Positions 43,003 to 52,333 of a stretch of 64,000 nucleotides of DNA are shown piece after piece. Below the pieces are notes generated by a model. That model searched no databases and was not told where the DNA came from. It saw only the letters and a list, made by a program, of their open reading frames with translations. The stretch's first letter is position 1, and each line of letters begins with the position of its first letter. The position numbers and the translations under genes were made by a program. This DNA comes from Bradyrhizobium arachidis (GTDB lineage: Bacteria > Pseudomonadota > Alphaproteobacteria > Rhizobiales > Xanthobacteraceae), in assembly GCF_015291705.1 (NCBI RefSeq), contig NZ_CP030050.1:9549001-9613000 (forward strand). The letters run 5' to 3'.

Positions 43003-43035
43003 AAGACGCCTGGCAACGAGGTTACCAGGCGTCTT
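43003..43035. terminator. Intrinsic terminator-like hairpin
   Basis: AAGACGCCTGG pairs perfectly over 11 bases with CCAGGCGTCTT, loop of 11, followed by TTGTTG. It closes the acyl-CoA dehydrogenase operon and also lies just past the convergent boxB stop, so it could serve both. Confidence 0.75.
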
Positions 43036-43076
43036 TGTTGTCCGGGACGACCGTCGAGTGCGGCCGGGTCGTAGCC

Positions 43077-44528
<1,452 letters not shown>

Positions 44529-44566
44529 GGGGGACCTCCCGTGGGGGACTAGCTCGTTTGCAGGAC

Positions 44567-44629
44567 GCGAATGGCGAATGGCGAGTAGCGAATGGAATCC
44601 CCATTCGCCATTTGCCGCTCCCTATTCGC
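44567..44629. repeat. Inverted/tandem repeat between boxC and boxB
   Basis: GCGAATGG units occur three times with variations in the left arm and as CCATTCGC in the right arm, forming an imperfect long hairpin that ends at the boxC stop codon. It could stabilise or uncouple the two parts of the message. Confidence 0.6.
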
Positions 44630-46317
44630 TAGACTCTCGTCATATCGAATTTCGGCTTCTGCCCGCTGCCATAGCGGCGTAGTGCGCCTTCCTCGCCGAC
44701 CGCGTTCGGACGCTGGAAGATCCAGTTCTGCCAGGCGGTGAGGCGCGCGAAGATCTTTGATTCCATCGTCTCGGGGCCGACGAAGCGAAGGCTCGCTTCC
44801 ATGCCGGTGAGGCTGTCGGGCGAGAAGCTGGCGCGCTCCTCCAGGAACACGCGGACCTCGTCGTCCCAGTCGATGTCGTCGAGCGCGAAGGTGACGAGCC
44901 CGAGCTCTTCCGCCTGCTCGGCGTCGAGCGCGGTGCCGAGCGTTGCTTCCGCGCGCTCGACGTCCGCAGGATCAGCCTGGAAGCGCGACTCCAGCCGCGT
45001 CAAACCATGGCTCATCGGATACGGGCCGAAGTTCATCGCGGAGAGTTCGATCGACGGCGGCGGGCGGTTATCGCCCTGGCGCGTGCCGATCAGCATGTAG
45101 GAGCGGTCGGCAGCGAACACGAGTTCGGCGAGCGTGCCAGCAAAGCAGGAGCCGGGCTCGATCAGCGTCACCAGCGTGCGCGAGGTGACGTCGATGCGCT
45201 TCAGCACACGCTTCCAGTAATGCCTGATCTCGTTGACCAGCCAATGCGCCTTGTTGGCTTCGAGGAAAGCGTCGTTGGCGAGCACGTGAGCACTATCGCC
45301 ATGGCTCTTGAACACGAGCATCGCGATCTCGAGCTCGTTGATGCGCAAATGCAGGATGGCATCGTCGAGCTCGCGCGCCACCTGCAGCGGCCAGAACGAC
45401 GTGCCCTGCGCCATCATGCCGTCGATGTCGGCGGGCGGCGCGGCTTCCGGCGCCTTGATCGAGATGGTGGCGATGCGGGCGGCGCGGTCGATGTCCACGC
45501 TGACGAAGCCGTAGCGGATGCTGGTCTCGTCGATGTTCCGTTTCAGCGGAGAGAGCGCGATGCCCTTGCCGCTGCCGGCGCGCTTCGATTTGCCGGCGAA
45601 CTCCTTGGCGCGCTCGGTGATCTTGGCCTCCAACTTCGAATTCGGCGCGATCTCGTCGACCAGGCGCCACTGCACCGCGCGCTTGCCCTTCACGCCTTCC
45701 TCGATGGTGCAGAAGAAATCGGCGTGGTCGCGGCGCACCTTGCGCTTGTCGACGACGCGGGTGAGGCCGCCGGTACCCGGCAGCACCGCGAGCAGCGGCA
45801 CTTCCGGCAGCGCCACGGCAGAGGCGCCGTCGTCGGCGAGGATGATGTGGTCGGTCGCAAGCGCGAGCTCATAGCCGCCGCCGGCGGCCGAGCCGTTCAC
45901 CACGGTGATGAAGCGCTGGCCGGAATTCTCCGAAGAGTCTTCCATACCGTTGCGGGTCTCGTTGGTGAACTTGCAGAAGTTCACCTTGTGGGCATGGGTC
46001 GAGCCCGCGAGCATGCGGATGTTGGCGCCGGCGCAGAACACGCGGTTCTTGGCCGAGCGCATCACCACCACCTTCACCTCGGGATGCTCGAAGCGCAGGC
46101 GCTGGATCGCGTCGGCCAGCTCGATGTCGACGCCGAGATCATAGGAATTGAGCTTGAGCTGGTAGCCCTCGAACAGGCCGCCGTTCTCGTCGACATCCAT
46201 GGTCAGCGTCGCGACGTCGCCATCGACCGCGAGCTTCCAGTGCTTGTAGCGGGACGGATCGGTCTGGAAATCGATGAATGTCGCGCCGCCTGCGAGGCGC
46301 CGATCTTCCCCGGCCAT
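44629..46317 (-). CDS. boxC: 2,3-Epoxybenzoyl-CoA dihydrolase (benzoyl-CoA-dihydrodiol lyase) BoxC
   Basis: 562 residues. It opens the epoxide ring made by BoxB, using two waters, to a C6 semialdehyde CoA plus formate. Double-crotonase architecture: N-terminal half with NRVFCAGANIRMLAG and NGSAAGGGYELALATDHIILADDGASAVALPEVPLLAVLPGTGG; C-terminal half with GSCFAGTLAELVFAADRSY. Length is normal. Promoter elements and a TGCA-N6-TGCA operator are found directly upstream. Together with boxB it defines this as a box-type benzoate route. Confidence 0.97.
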   Translation of the reverse strand: MAGEDRRLAGGATFIDFQTDPSRYKHWKLAVDGDVATLTMDVDENGGLFEGYQLKLNSYDLGVDIELADAIQRLRFEHPEVKVVVMRSAKNRVFCAGANIRMLAGSTHAHKVNFCKFTNETRNGMEDSSENSGQRFITVVNGSAAGGGYELALATDHIILADDGASAVALPEVPLLAVLPGTGGLTRVVDKRKVRRDHADFFCTIEEGVKGKRAVQWRLVDEIAPNSKLEAKITERAKEFAGKSKRAGSGKGIALSPLKRNIDETSIRYGFVSVDIDRAARIATISIKAPEAAPPADIDGMMAQGTSFWPLQVARELDDAILHLRINELEIAMLVFKSHGDSAHVLANDAFLEANKAHWLVNEIRHYWKRVLKRIDVTSRTLVTLIEPGSCFAGTLAELVFAADRSYMLIGTRQGDNRPPPSIELSAMNFGPYPMSHGLTRLESRFQADPADVERAEATLGTALDAEQAEELGLVTFALDDIDWDDEVRVFLEERASFSPDSLTGMEASLRFVGPETMESKIFARLTAWQNWIFQRPNAVGEEGALRRYGSGQKPKFDMTRV

Positions 46318-46360
46318 GGGTCACCCCTAAGCTTGATTATGCATTTTCGCCGTAGCGTTA

Positions 46361-46394
46361 GATGCACAATAGTGCATCTTTTGGAAGGCGTCTA
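46361..46394 (-). promoter_or_regulatory. boxC promoter with BoxR-type operator
   Basis: On the boxC strand TAGACG (46394-46389), 17-base spacer, TATTGT (46371-46366). The perfect palindrome GATGCACAATAGTGCATC (46361-46378) covers the -10 box and contains TGCA-N6-TGCA, matching the repeat type and spacing reported for BzdR/BoxR operators. A second GTGCATGCAC palindrome lies at 46409-46418. Regulation by the BoxR of this cluster is inferred. Confidence 0.65.
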
Positions 46395-46435
46395 GCCCTT
46401 AACGACCGGTGCATGCACTTTGTTTCATGCGTCGC

Positions 46436-46960
46436 TCAAGACCGTCCGATGGCGCCGAGGGCGATCCAGTCCGCCTTGGAGAGCTCGGGACCATCGAGCT
46501 TGGCCTGGAGCTGCGCCGCCAGGGCCGCGACCGGAAAGCTCTCGACGAAGCCGTCGCCGCCCGCGGCCACCTTGCGCGAGTTCAGCGCCTGCAACTCGCC
46601 GAGCGCATCTCCGAACAGGCGCGCGGCCGAGCGCGACCGCTGCATGCGCAGTCGCAGATTGGCGTTGGCGATGTGGACGCAGGCCCGCAGCAGAATGCGC
46701 TCGCGGCCGCCTTGGGGAGCGGCCGCCCACACCGCCTCCAGCACCTCCTGCGCTTCCCAGAAATAGCCGCGGTCGTTGAGCGCGAGGCCGTAGCGCAGCG
46801 CCGGATGCCGCGCCGGCACGAAGCCGCGGAAGGCCGCAGGCACCAGCGCCTTGGCCATGTCCAGCGTTTCGTAGTCGGCCTCGGCCCCGCCCGCCTCGCC
46901 GGGCACATAGGCCCATCGCGGCCATGACAACTGGCCGCCTGCATGTGAAGGCACATTCAT
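46436..46960 (-). CDS. DUF309 domain protein
   Basis: 174 residues. The DUF309 helical motif is clear: HPALRYGLALNDRGYFWEAQEVLEAVW followed by ILLRACVHIANANLRL, around residues 55-115, with the WE/E/W core (Trp-Glu ... Glu-x-x-Trp). Function of the family is unknown. It sits between boxC and the alpha/beta hydrolase on the same strand (18-base gap from the hydrolase), so it appears to belong to the box gene group. Confidence 0.82.
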   Translation of the reverse strand: MNVPSHAGGQLSWPRWAYVPGEAGGAEADYETLDMAKALVPAAFRGFVPARHPALRYGLALNDRGYFWEAQEVLEAVWAAAPQGGRERILLRACVHIANANLRLRMQRSRSAARLFGDALGELQALNSRKVAAGGDGFVESFPVAALAAQLQAKLDGPELSKADWIALGAIGRS

Positions 46961-46978
46961 CGATGTGTCTCCGCAATG

Positions 46979-47791
46979 TCATGCGGCGTGAAGTCCCTGA
47001 TCGTGGCGCAGGGCCGCCTTTGCAAATTGCTCGATCGCGTCAAGCGTCACCCCTGGCGCTTCACGATGCGGGGAATGCCCCGCGTCTGAAATAATTTTCA
47101 AATCTACCGGACAGTAACATTCTTCCTGCGCAATTTCGACCTGGCGCAGTGTCCCATATTGGTCATCGACACCTTGCAGGACCAAGACGGGAACGCGGAT
47201 ATAGGCGAGGTATTCCGAGATGTCCCAATCGCGGAACTTGGGGTCGAGCCAGGCGCCGTTCCAGCCATAGAAGGCGTTGTCGACGTCCTTGTGCCAGCGC
47301 GCGAGCTTTGCCTTGAGGTCTGTGGTCTCAAAGGTGGTCTTGATCGCGGCGATCGACTGCACCGAGACGTCCTCGACGATGAAATGCGGCGCGATCAGCA
47401 CGAGGCCGCTCAGGCGATGATCCTGATGCGCACCGGCATAGATCGTCGCGATCGAGGCGCCGTCGGAATGGCCGAGCAGGAGGCCGCGCTTGAAGCCGAT
47501 CGCATCGAGCAGCTTCGGCAGCACGTCGAGCGCCTCGCGCTGCATGTAATCTAGCGGCCGCGGCAAGGTCACCGGGCTCGACTGGCCGTAGCCCGCGCGC
47601 GAATAGACGAAGATGCCGGCGCCGGTGGCCTCTCGAAGCTTTTCGGGGAAGTCACCCCAGAGGCCCACCGAGCCGAGGCCTTCGTGCAGCATCACGATGG
47701 TCGGCGCGTCGGCGGCCTGCGGCGCGAGCCATTTGTATTCGAGGCTGGCGTTGCCGATGGTGAGGTGGCCGGTGGGGGTGAGGTTGGTCAT
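46979..47791 (-). CDS. Alpha/beta hydrolase in the box cluster
   Basis: 270 residues. Catalytic triad pattern: LLLGHSDGASIATI with the nucleophile Ser, VLVLQGVDDQYGT with the acid, and SDAGHSPHREAPGV with the His. Oxyanion segment MLHEGLGSVGLW. I start at MTNLT because the longer open frame reads through a repeat element. In box clusters a hydrolase of this kind is thought to act on CoA thioesters or lactone-like intermediates; that role is not established. Same direction as boxC and boxB. Confidence 0.88.
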   Translation of the reverse strand: MTNLTPTGHLTIGNASLEYKWLAPQAADAPTIVMLHEGLGSVGLWGDFPEKLREATGAGIFVYSRAGYGQSSPVTLPRPLDYMQREALDVLPKLLDAIGFKRGLLLGHSDGASIATIYAGAHQDHRLSGLVLIAPHFIVEDVSVQSIAAIKTTFETTDLKAKLARWHKDVDNAFYGWNGAWLDPKFRDWDISEYLAYIRVPVLVLQGVDDQYGTLRQVEIAQEECYCPVDLKIISDAGHSPHREAPGVTLDAIEQFAKAALRHDQGLHAA

Positions 47792-47849
47792 GCTGTCACT
47801 CTTCTTCGATCGCGCAGTAAGAACGAGCTGTGTCCGCTTGCTCAGTCGT

Positions 47850-47992
47850 TCCCTCCCCCCTTGCGGGGGAGGGCTAGGGAGAGGGGTGCCACACGGGGAC
47901 TCCCGCTGTGACGAAGAACATCTGGCGCGCGACATGAAGACCGGTTGCTGGGCTACCCCTCTCCCCCGCCCTCCCCCGCAAGGGGGGAGGGA
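47850..47992. repeat. Inverted repeat with C-rich arms
   Basis: Arm TCCCTCCCCC ... GCGGGGGAGGGCTAGGGAGAGG is matched in reverse orientation by CCTCTCCCCCGCCCTCCCCCGC ... GGGAGGGA after about 65 bases. (Each listed as pieces; arms are about 38 bases.) Lies between the hydrolase and benzoate-CoA ligase genes of the box cluster. Confidence 0.65.
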
Positions 47993-48043
47993 GCGCAGCG
48001 GAGTTCGCGGCGATAGCGCGAGTCACACGCCGCACGGTCACGC

Positions 48044-49591
48044 TCAACCCGCCCCTTCCCGCAGCTTGAAGCGCTGGATCTTCCCTGTCGCCGTCTTCGG
48101 CAGGGACTCCACCACATCGATCCAGCGCGGATATTTCCACGGGCCGATCTTCTGCTTGACGTGCTCCTTCAGCATCTCCTGCAAGTCCGTCGTCTTGGCG
48201 CCGGGACGCAGCACGACGAAGGCCTTCGGCTTCAGCAGCCCTTCCGCATCGGCCTCGGGCACGACGGCGGCCTCCAGCACGGCGGGATGCGTGATCAGCG
48301 CACTCTCGACCTCGAACGGCGAGACCCAGATGCCGGAGACCTTGAACATGTCGTCGGCGCGGCCGCAGAAGGTGTAGCGGCCATCGGCGTCGCGGATGTA
48401 TTTGTCACCGGTGCGGGTCCACGGTCCTTCAAACGTGCGGCGGCTCTTGTGGCGCTGGTTCCAGTAGCCCTCGCCGGCGGAGGGCGCATCGACCAGGAGT
48501 TCACCGACCTCGCCATCGGCGACGTCCCGGCCGGCTTCGTTGACGAGCCGCACCGCATAGCCGGGCACCGGCTTGCCGGATGAGCCGTATTTGATGTCGC
48601 CCGGCGCATTCGACAGGAAGATGTGCAACAGCTCGGTCGAGCCGACGCCATCGAGGATGTCGACGCCGAAGCGCGATTTCCAGCTGTTGCCGACAGACTC
48701 GGGGAGCGCCTCGCCGGCCGAGGTGCAGATGCGCAAGGCCTTGCCGCCGCGCTCGGCCTTCATCGTCTCGTCGTTGAGCATCGCGGCAAACAATGTCGGC
48801 ACGCCGTAGAAGATCGACGGATTGTATCTGTTCATCAGGTCGAACATGCGCGCCGGCGTCGGGCGCTCGCTGTTGAGCACCACGGTGGCGCCGACCGACA
48901 TCGGGAAGGTCAACGCATTGCCGAGGCCATAGGCAAAGAACAGCTTTGCCGCGGACAGACACACGTCGCTCTCGCGGATGCCGAGCACTTGCCTGGCATA
49001 GGTATCCGCGGTCGCCTGCAAGTTCGAATGCAGATGGCGCACGCCCTTGGGCATGCCGGTCGAGCCCGACGAATAGAGCCAGAACGCCGGCTCGTCCGGA
49101 TGCGTCGCGGCGGTCGTGAACTGATCGCTCTCGCCCGAGATCTCCTCGGCGAGCTGCTTGTGGCCGTTCTGCTTGGCGCCGGACACCACGACATGCTCGA
49201 GATCCGGCATGCGGCCGACGACGTCCTTGATGACAGGGTAGAGCGCCTCGGACACGAACAGCACGCGGGCGCGGCAGTCGGCGAGGATGTAGGCGTACTG
49301 GTCCGCGGTCAGCAGCGTGTTGAGCGGCACCGGCACGATGCCGGCGCGGATCGCGCCCAGGAACACGATCGGGAAATTGACCGTGTCCAGCATGATCATC
49401 GCCACGCGCTCCTCGCGGCGGACGCCGAGGCGGCGCAGCATGTTGGCGGCGCGGCGGGTGTCGCGCTGGAGCTCGCCATAGGTGAGCCGCGAGACGGTGT
49501 CGTCGAAGACGAGCTTGTTGGCTCGGCCCTCCTCGACGTTGCGGTCGAGCAGCCAGGTCACCGCGTTATAGGATCCCTCGCTCACGGACAT
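48044..49591 (-). CDS. bclA: Benzoate-CoA ligase
   Basis: 515 residues, normal family length. It activates benzoate with ATP and CoA, the first step of the box route. Motifs: P-loop YSSGSTGMPKGV, KLFFAYGLGNALTFPMSVGA and DGVGSTELLHIFLSN typical of benzoate/4-hydroxybenzoate ligases, WTRTGDKYIRD, GRADDMFKVSGIWVSPFEVE, and C-terminal PKTATGKIQR with the catalytic lysine. GGGGGAG precedes the ATG. It shares a divergent region holding two palindromes with boxR. Confidence 0.94.
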   Translation of the reverse strand: MSVSEGSYNAVTWLLDRNVEEGRANKLVFDDTVSRLTYGELQRDTRRAANMLRRLGVRREERVAMIMLDTVNFPIVFLGAIRAGIVPVPLNTLLTADQYAYILADCRARVLFVSEALYPVIKDVVGRMPDLEHVVVSGAKQNGHKQLAEEISGESDQFTTAATHPDEPAFWLYSSGSTGMPKGVRHLHSNLQATADTYARQVLGIRESDVCLSAAKLFFAYGLGNALTFPMSVGATVVLNSERPTPARMFDLMNRYNPSIFYGVPTLFAAMLNDETMKAERGGKALRICTSAGEALPESVGNSWKSRFGVDILDGVGSTELLHIFLSNAPGDIKYGSSGKPVPGYAVRLVNEAGRDVADGEVGELLVDAPSAGEGYWNQRHKSRRTFEGPWTRTGDKYIRDADGRYTFCGRADDMFKVSGIWVSPFEVESALITHPAVLEAAVVPEADAEGLLKPKAFVVLRPGAKTTDLQEMLKEHVKQKIGPWKYPRWIDVVESLPKTATGKIQRFKLREGAG

Positions 49592-49605
49592 CTCCCCCGA
49601 ATTTA

Positions 49606-49647
49606 GAATTATAATTCATAGAAAGACACTGTGACAGCTTGCTGTCA
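49606..49647. promoter_or_regulatory. Two palindromes in the bclA-boxR divergent region
   Basis: GAATTATAATTC (49606-49617, perfect 12-base palindrome) just before bclA, and TGACAGC-TT-GCTGTCA (49632-49647, perfect 7-base arms) between it and boxR. The AT-rich palindrome overlaps a likely bclA promoter zone. Neither contains the TGCA pair seen at boxC. Confidence 0.45.
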
Positions 49648-49735
49648 ATGCCAGCAGGCACTATGTTTCATTAAAACGCGCCGCAAGACCTCTTGAAGAA
49701 GGCATCCGCTAAAGAAGGTCCATGATCTGTAATCC

Positions 49736-50644
49736 ATGACCGACAGTCCCGACGCCGAATCCCGCTTTCTCGAACAGCTCGGCCAGCGCGTGCGCACCAT
49801 GCGCGCGCTGCGCGGCATGTCGCGAAAAGTGCTCGCCAAGGTATCAGGAATTTCGGAGCGCTACATCGCGCAGCTCGAGAGCGGCAAGGGCAATGTTTCC
49901 ATCGTGCTCCTGCGCCGCGTCTCCGACGCGATGGGTGCGCATCTCGAAGATCTGCTCCCCTCAGCCGATCCGACGCCGGACTGGCAGATGTTTCGCGATC
50001 TCCTGCGCAAGGCGACGCCGGCGCAGATCGCGCAGGCAAAAGATCTGCTCACTGGGGGCAGTGCGTCCGCGCCACGGCGCGCGCCGTTCTGCGGCATCGC
50101 GCTAATCGGCCTGCGCGGCGCCGGCAAATCGACGCTTGGGCGAATGCTGGCGAAGAAGATCGGCTGGAGCTTCGTCGAGCTCAACAAGGAGGTCGAGCAG
50201 CAGAACGGCCTTTCGGTCGCCGAGATCATCGCGCTTTACGGCCAGGAAGGCTTTCGCCGCATGGAGCAGGCGGCGCTGCAACAGCTGCTCGCGCGCAACG
50301 AGCTGATGGTGCTGGCGACCGGCGGCGGCATCGTCTCTGAGCCGCTGACTTTCGACCAGATCCTGACCTCGTTCTACACGATCTGGTTGAAGGCCGAGCC
50401 CGAGGAGCACATGGCCCGTGTCCGCCGCCAGGGCGATCTGCGCCCGATGGCTGATGATCGCTCCGCCATGGCGGAGCTGCGCAACATTTTGCTGAGCCGC
50501 GAACCGTTGTACTCGCGCGCGACGGCGGTGGTGGATACGGCGGGACTGTCGGTCGATGCAGCCGCCGCAAGGCTGATCGATGCGGTGCGCCCGGTGCTGC
50601 AAAACGAGGCCCGCAGCTTTGGGCTGCGGAGCGTGGCGCTGTAG
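49736..50644 (+). CDS. boxR: BoxR-type regulator (XRE HTH plus shikimate-kinase-like domain)
   Basis: 302 residues. Residues ~12-75 form an XRE helix-turn-helix (LGQRVRTMRALRGMSRKVLA ... ISERYIAQLESGKGNVS); residues ~118-290 are shikimate-kinase-like with P-loop GLRGAGKST at 125-133 and ATGGGIV. This fusion is known for BzdR/BoxR, which repress benzoate genes until benzoyl-CoA binds. It is divergent from bclA. The kinase domain keeps its P-loop but in this family serves as a ligand sensor, not as a shikimate kinase. Confidence 0.95.
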   Translation: MTDSPDAESRFLEQLGQRVRTMRALRGMSRKVLAKVSGISERYIAQLESGKGNVSIVLLRRVSDAMGAHLEDLLPSADPTPDWQMFRDLLRKATPAQIAQAKDLLTGGSASAPRRAPFCGIALIGLRGAGKSTLGRMLAKKIGWSFVELNKEVEQQNGLSVAEIIALYGQEGFRRMEQAALQQLLARNELMVLATGGGIVSEPLTFDQILTSFYTIWLKAEPEEHMARVRRQGDLRPMADDRSAMAELRNILLSREPLYSRATAVVDTAGLSVDAAAARLIDAVRPVLQNEARSFGLRSVAL

Positions 50645-50652
50645 GCCTCGCT

Positions 50653-50778
50653 GTCGTCCCTGCGAACGCGGGACCCATACCGCGTGATCCCTCGATTGTT
50701 CGCGCTGCTAATCCCGAACGACCAATCTTCGCCAAACTCCTCCCTGGGGTTATGGGTCCCTGCGTTCGCAGGGACGAC
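50653..50778. repeat. Dispersed inverted repeat GTCGTCCCTGCGAACG
   Basis: GTCGTCCCTGCGAACGCGGG with ACCCATACC at the left and GGTTATGGGT with CCCTGCGTTCGCAGGGACGAC at the right (arms given in pieces). Long hairpin between boxR and the haemoglobin gene. Confidence 0.65.
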
Positions 50779-50844
50779 AGCGGAGTTTGTGGGCGCGCCA
50801 CAAGATCACTATATCGGAGCCGAACAGTAACCTTGGGACTCACG

Positions 50845-51240
50845 ATGACCTCCAGCGACGTCGCCATCTCCATGTTCGAACGAATTGGCGGCAGGGCCAC
50901 GATCGACGCCCTCGTCGACCGCTTCTACGACCGCATGGACACGCTGCCGGAGGCAAAAGTCGTCCGCGCGATGCACGCGGACGATCTCGACCTGATCAGG
51001 GACGTGCTGAAGCGCTATCTCACCGAATGGACCGGCGGGCCGAAACTCTATTCGCCCGAGAAGGGCCATCCGCGGCTGCGCCAGCGGCATATCGGCTTTG
51101 CCATTGGGGACGCCGAGCGCGACGCGTGGATGCTCTGCATGCGCGGTGCGATGGAAGAGACAATCACCGACGCGGCCGCGCGCGCCGATCTCGACCGCGC
51201 GATATCGGGCCTCGCCGACTGGATGCGCAACCGGCAATGA
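50845..51240 (+). CDS. Group II truncated haemoglobin
   Basis: 131 residues. Two-over-two globin: FERIGGRATIDALVDRFYDRM start, GGPKLYSPEKGHPRLRQRHIGFAI with the proximal His82, and RDAWMLCM with Trp95 at the G8 position that marks group II. Tyr69 in KLYSPEKG is also typical. Roles in the family are oxygen or NO/peroxide chemistry. I start at MTSSD; upstream frame is repeat sequence. Confidence 0.92.
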   Translation: MTSSDVAISMFERIGGRATIDALVDRFYDRMDTLPEAKVVRAMHADDLDLIRDVLKRYLTEWTGGPKLYSPEKGHPRLRQRHIGFAIGDAERDAWMLCMRGAMEETITDAAARADLDRAISGLADWMRNRQ

Positions 51241-51354
51241 TCGCATCGGCGCGATGGCATCCAGCGTCTCGACGCAAATGGATGCGCTTGCGCACAACGC
51301 TCCATGCGTCAGGCGATTTGAGTTCCGCGCGGATCAACTGTTAAGCTGTCGGCC

Positions 51355-52035
51355 ATGGCAGACATTCTCCCGGATACCATCCGCCGCCTCTACACCGATC
51401 CAGGCGAGTACATCGACAGCGATCATCCCGCCGTGCAGAGCTTCGCCCAAGCCGCCGTGCGCGCAGATGCGGGCGCGCGCGAGAAGGCGAGCGTGCTCTA
51501 CAAGGCGGTGCGCGATGGCATCCGTTACAACCCCTACGTCAGCATGCGCATCGCCGAGACGTTTCGTGCCTCGAGCGTGCTCGCCGCCGGGCAAGGTTAC
51601 TGCGTCGGCAAGGCCTCGCTCTATGCCGCCGCCTGCCGCGTCCACGGCATCCCCGCCCGGGTCGGCTTTGCCGACGTCAAGAACCATCTCACCACCGAAA
51701 AGCTGCGGGCGAGCATGGGCACCGACATCTTCACCTGGCACGGCTTTACCGAGGTGCATGTCGACGGCGCCTGGCGCAAGGCAACGCCGACCTTCAACGA
51801 CACGCTCTGCGCCAAGGTCGGCGTGGCCCCGCTCGACTTCGACGGCCACACCGATGCACTGCTACATCCGTTCGACGGCGAGGGTCGTGCTTACATGCAA
51901 TACGTCAACGACCGCGGCACCTATCACGACGTGCCGGCAAAGTTTTTGATGCGCGAGATGGCGAGGGACTACGCCAACATGCAGGGCGAGGATTTATCGG
52001 GGCGCGATATGGAGCGGGAGGCGGAGGAGCGGTAG
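51355..52035 (+). CDS. Transglutaminase-like domain protein
   Basis: 226 residues. Catalytic site: Cys83 in GYCVGKASLYAAACR, His129 in TWHGFTEV, and Asn148 or a nearby acidic residue in ATPTFN as third member. A peptidase or amidase of the transglutaminase-core family, with GIPARVGFADVKNH in between as usual. No signal peptide, so cytoplasmic. Neighbouring genes give no clear partner. Confidence 0.88.
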   Translation: MADILPDTIRRLYTDPGEYIDSDHPAVQSFAQAAVRADAGAREKASVLYKAVRDGIRYNPYVSMRIAETFRASSVLAAGQGYCVGKASLYAAACRVHGIPARVGFADVKNHLTTEKLRASMGTDIFTWHGFTEVHVDGAWRKATPTFNDTLCAKVGVAPLDFDGHTDALLHPFDGEGRAYMQYVNDRGTYHDVPAKFLMREMARDYANMQGEDLSGRDMEREAEER

Positions 52036-52060
52036 AGGCGAATAAGGTGCGCAGGGCGGT

Positions 52061-52333
52061 TTAGCCGAAGGCGTAACCCACCCCACGCATCCCAACCTGA
52101 TCATTGCACGCGTCAAACACCGATTGGTCAAACGCCTCGGCCACAAAGCCCGCGACATAGATCAGTGCCAGGATCGCCGCCGAGATCGCCATCGTCTCCG
52201 CGTGCCCAACCGCCCACCGCAACAGCCGCTGCAGCAGGGTCGGCGGCGGAAAGCGGTAGGTGCGTCCATCAGGCGTAATCAGGTCATACGACCGAACCTG
52301 CCGCGAGCGCGCGGGAATCTTGCTGGGCAGCAT
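52061..52333 (-). CDS. Small single-pass membrane protein
   Basis: 90 residues with an AAGGAGAG ribosome site. Basic N-terminus (PSKIPARSRQVRSYDLI), one membrane helix (TMAISAAILALIYVAGFVAEAF), two cysteine-free halves except NACNDQ-like DACNDQ. Overlaps the last 50 bases of the antiporter in another frame, on the same strand, so probably translated from its message. Function unknown. Confidence 0.6.
   Translation of the reverse strand: MLPSKIPARSRQVRSYDLITPDGRTYRFPPPTLLQRLLRWAVGHAETMAISAAILALIYVAGFVAEAFDQSVFDACNDQVGMRGVGYAFG

Noticed and set aside
50102..50602. Shikimate kinase for aromatic amino acid synthesis
   Set aside because: The kinase-like domain is fused to an XRE HTH and lies by benzoate genes, so it is the sensor half of BoxR.
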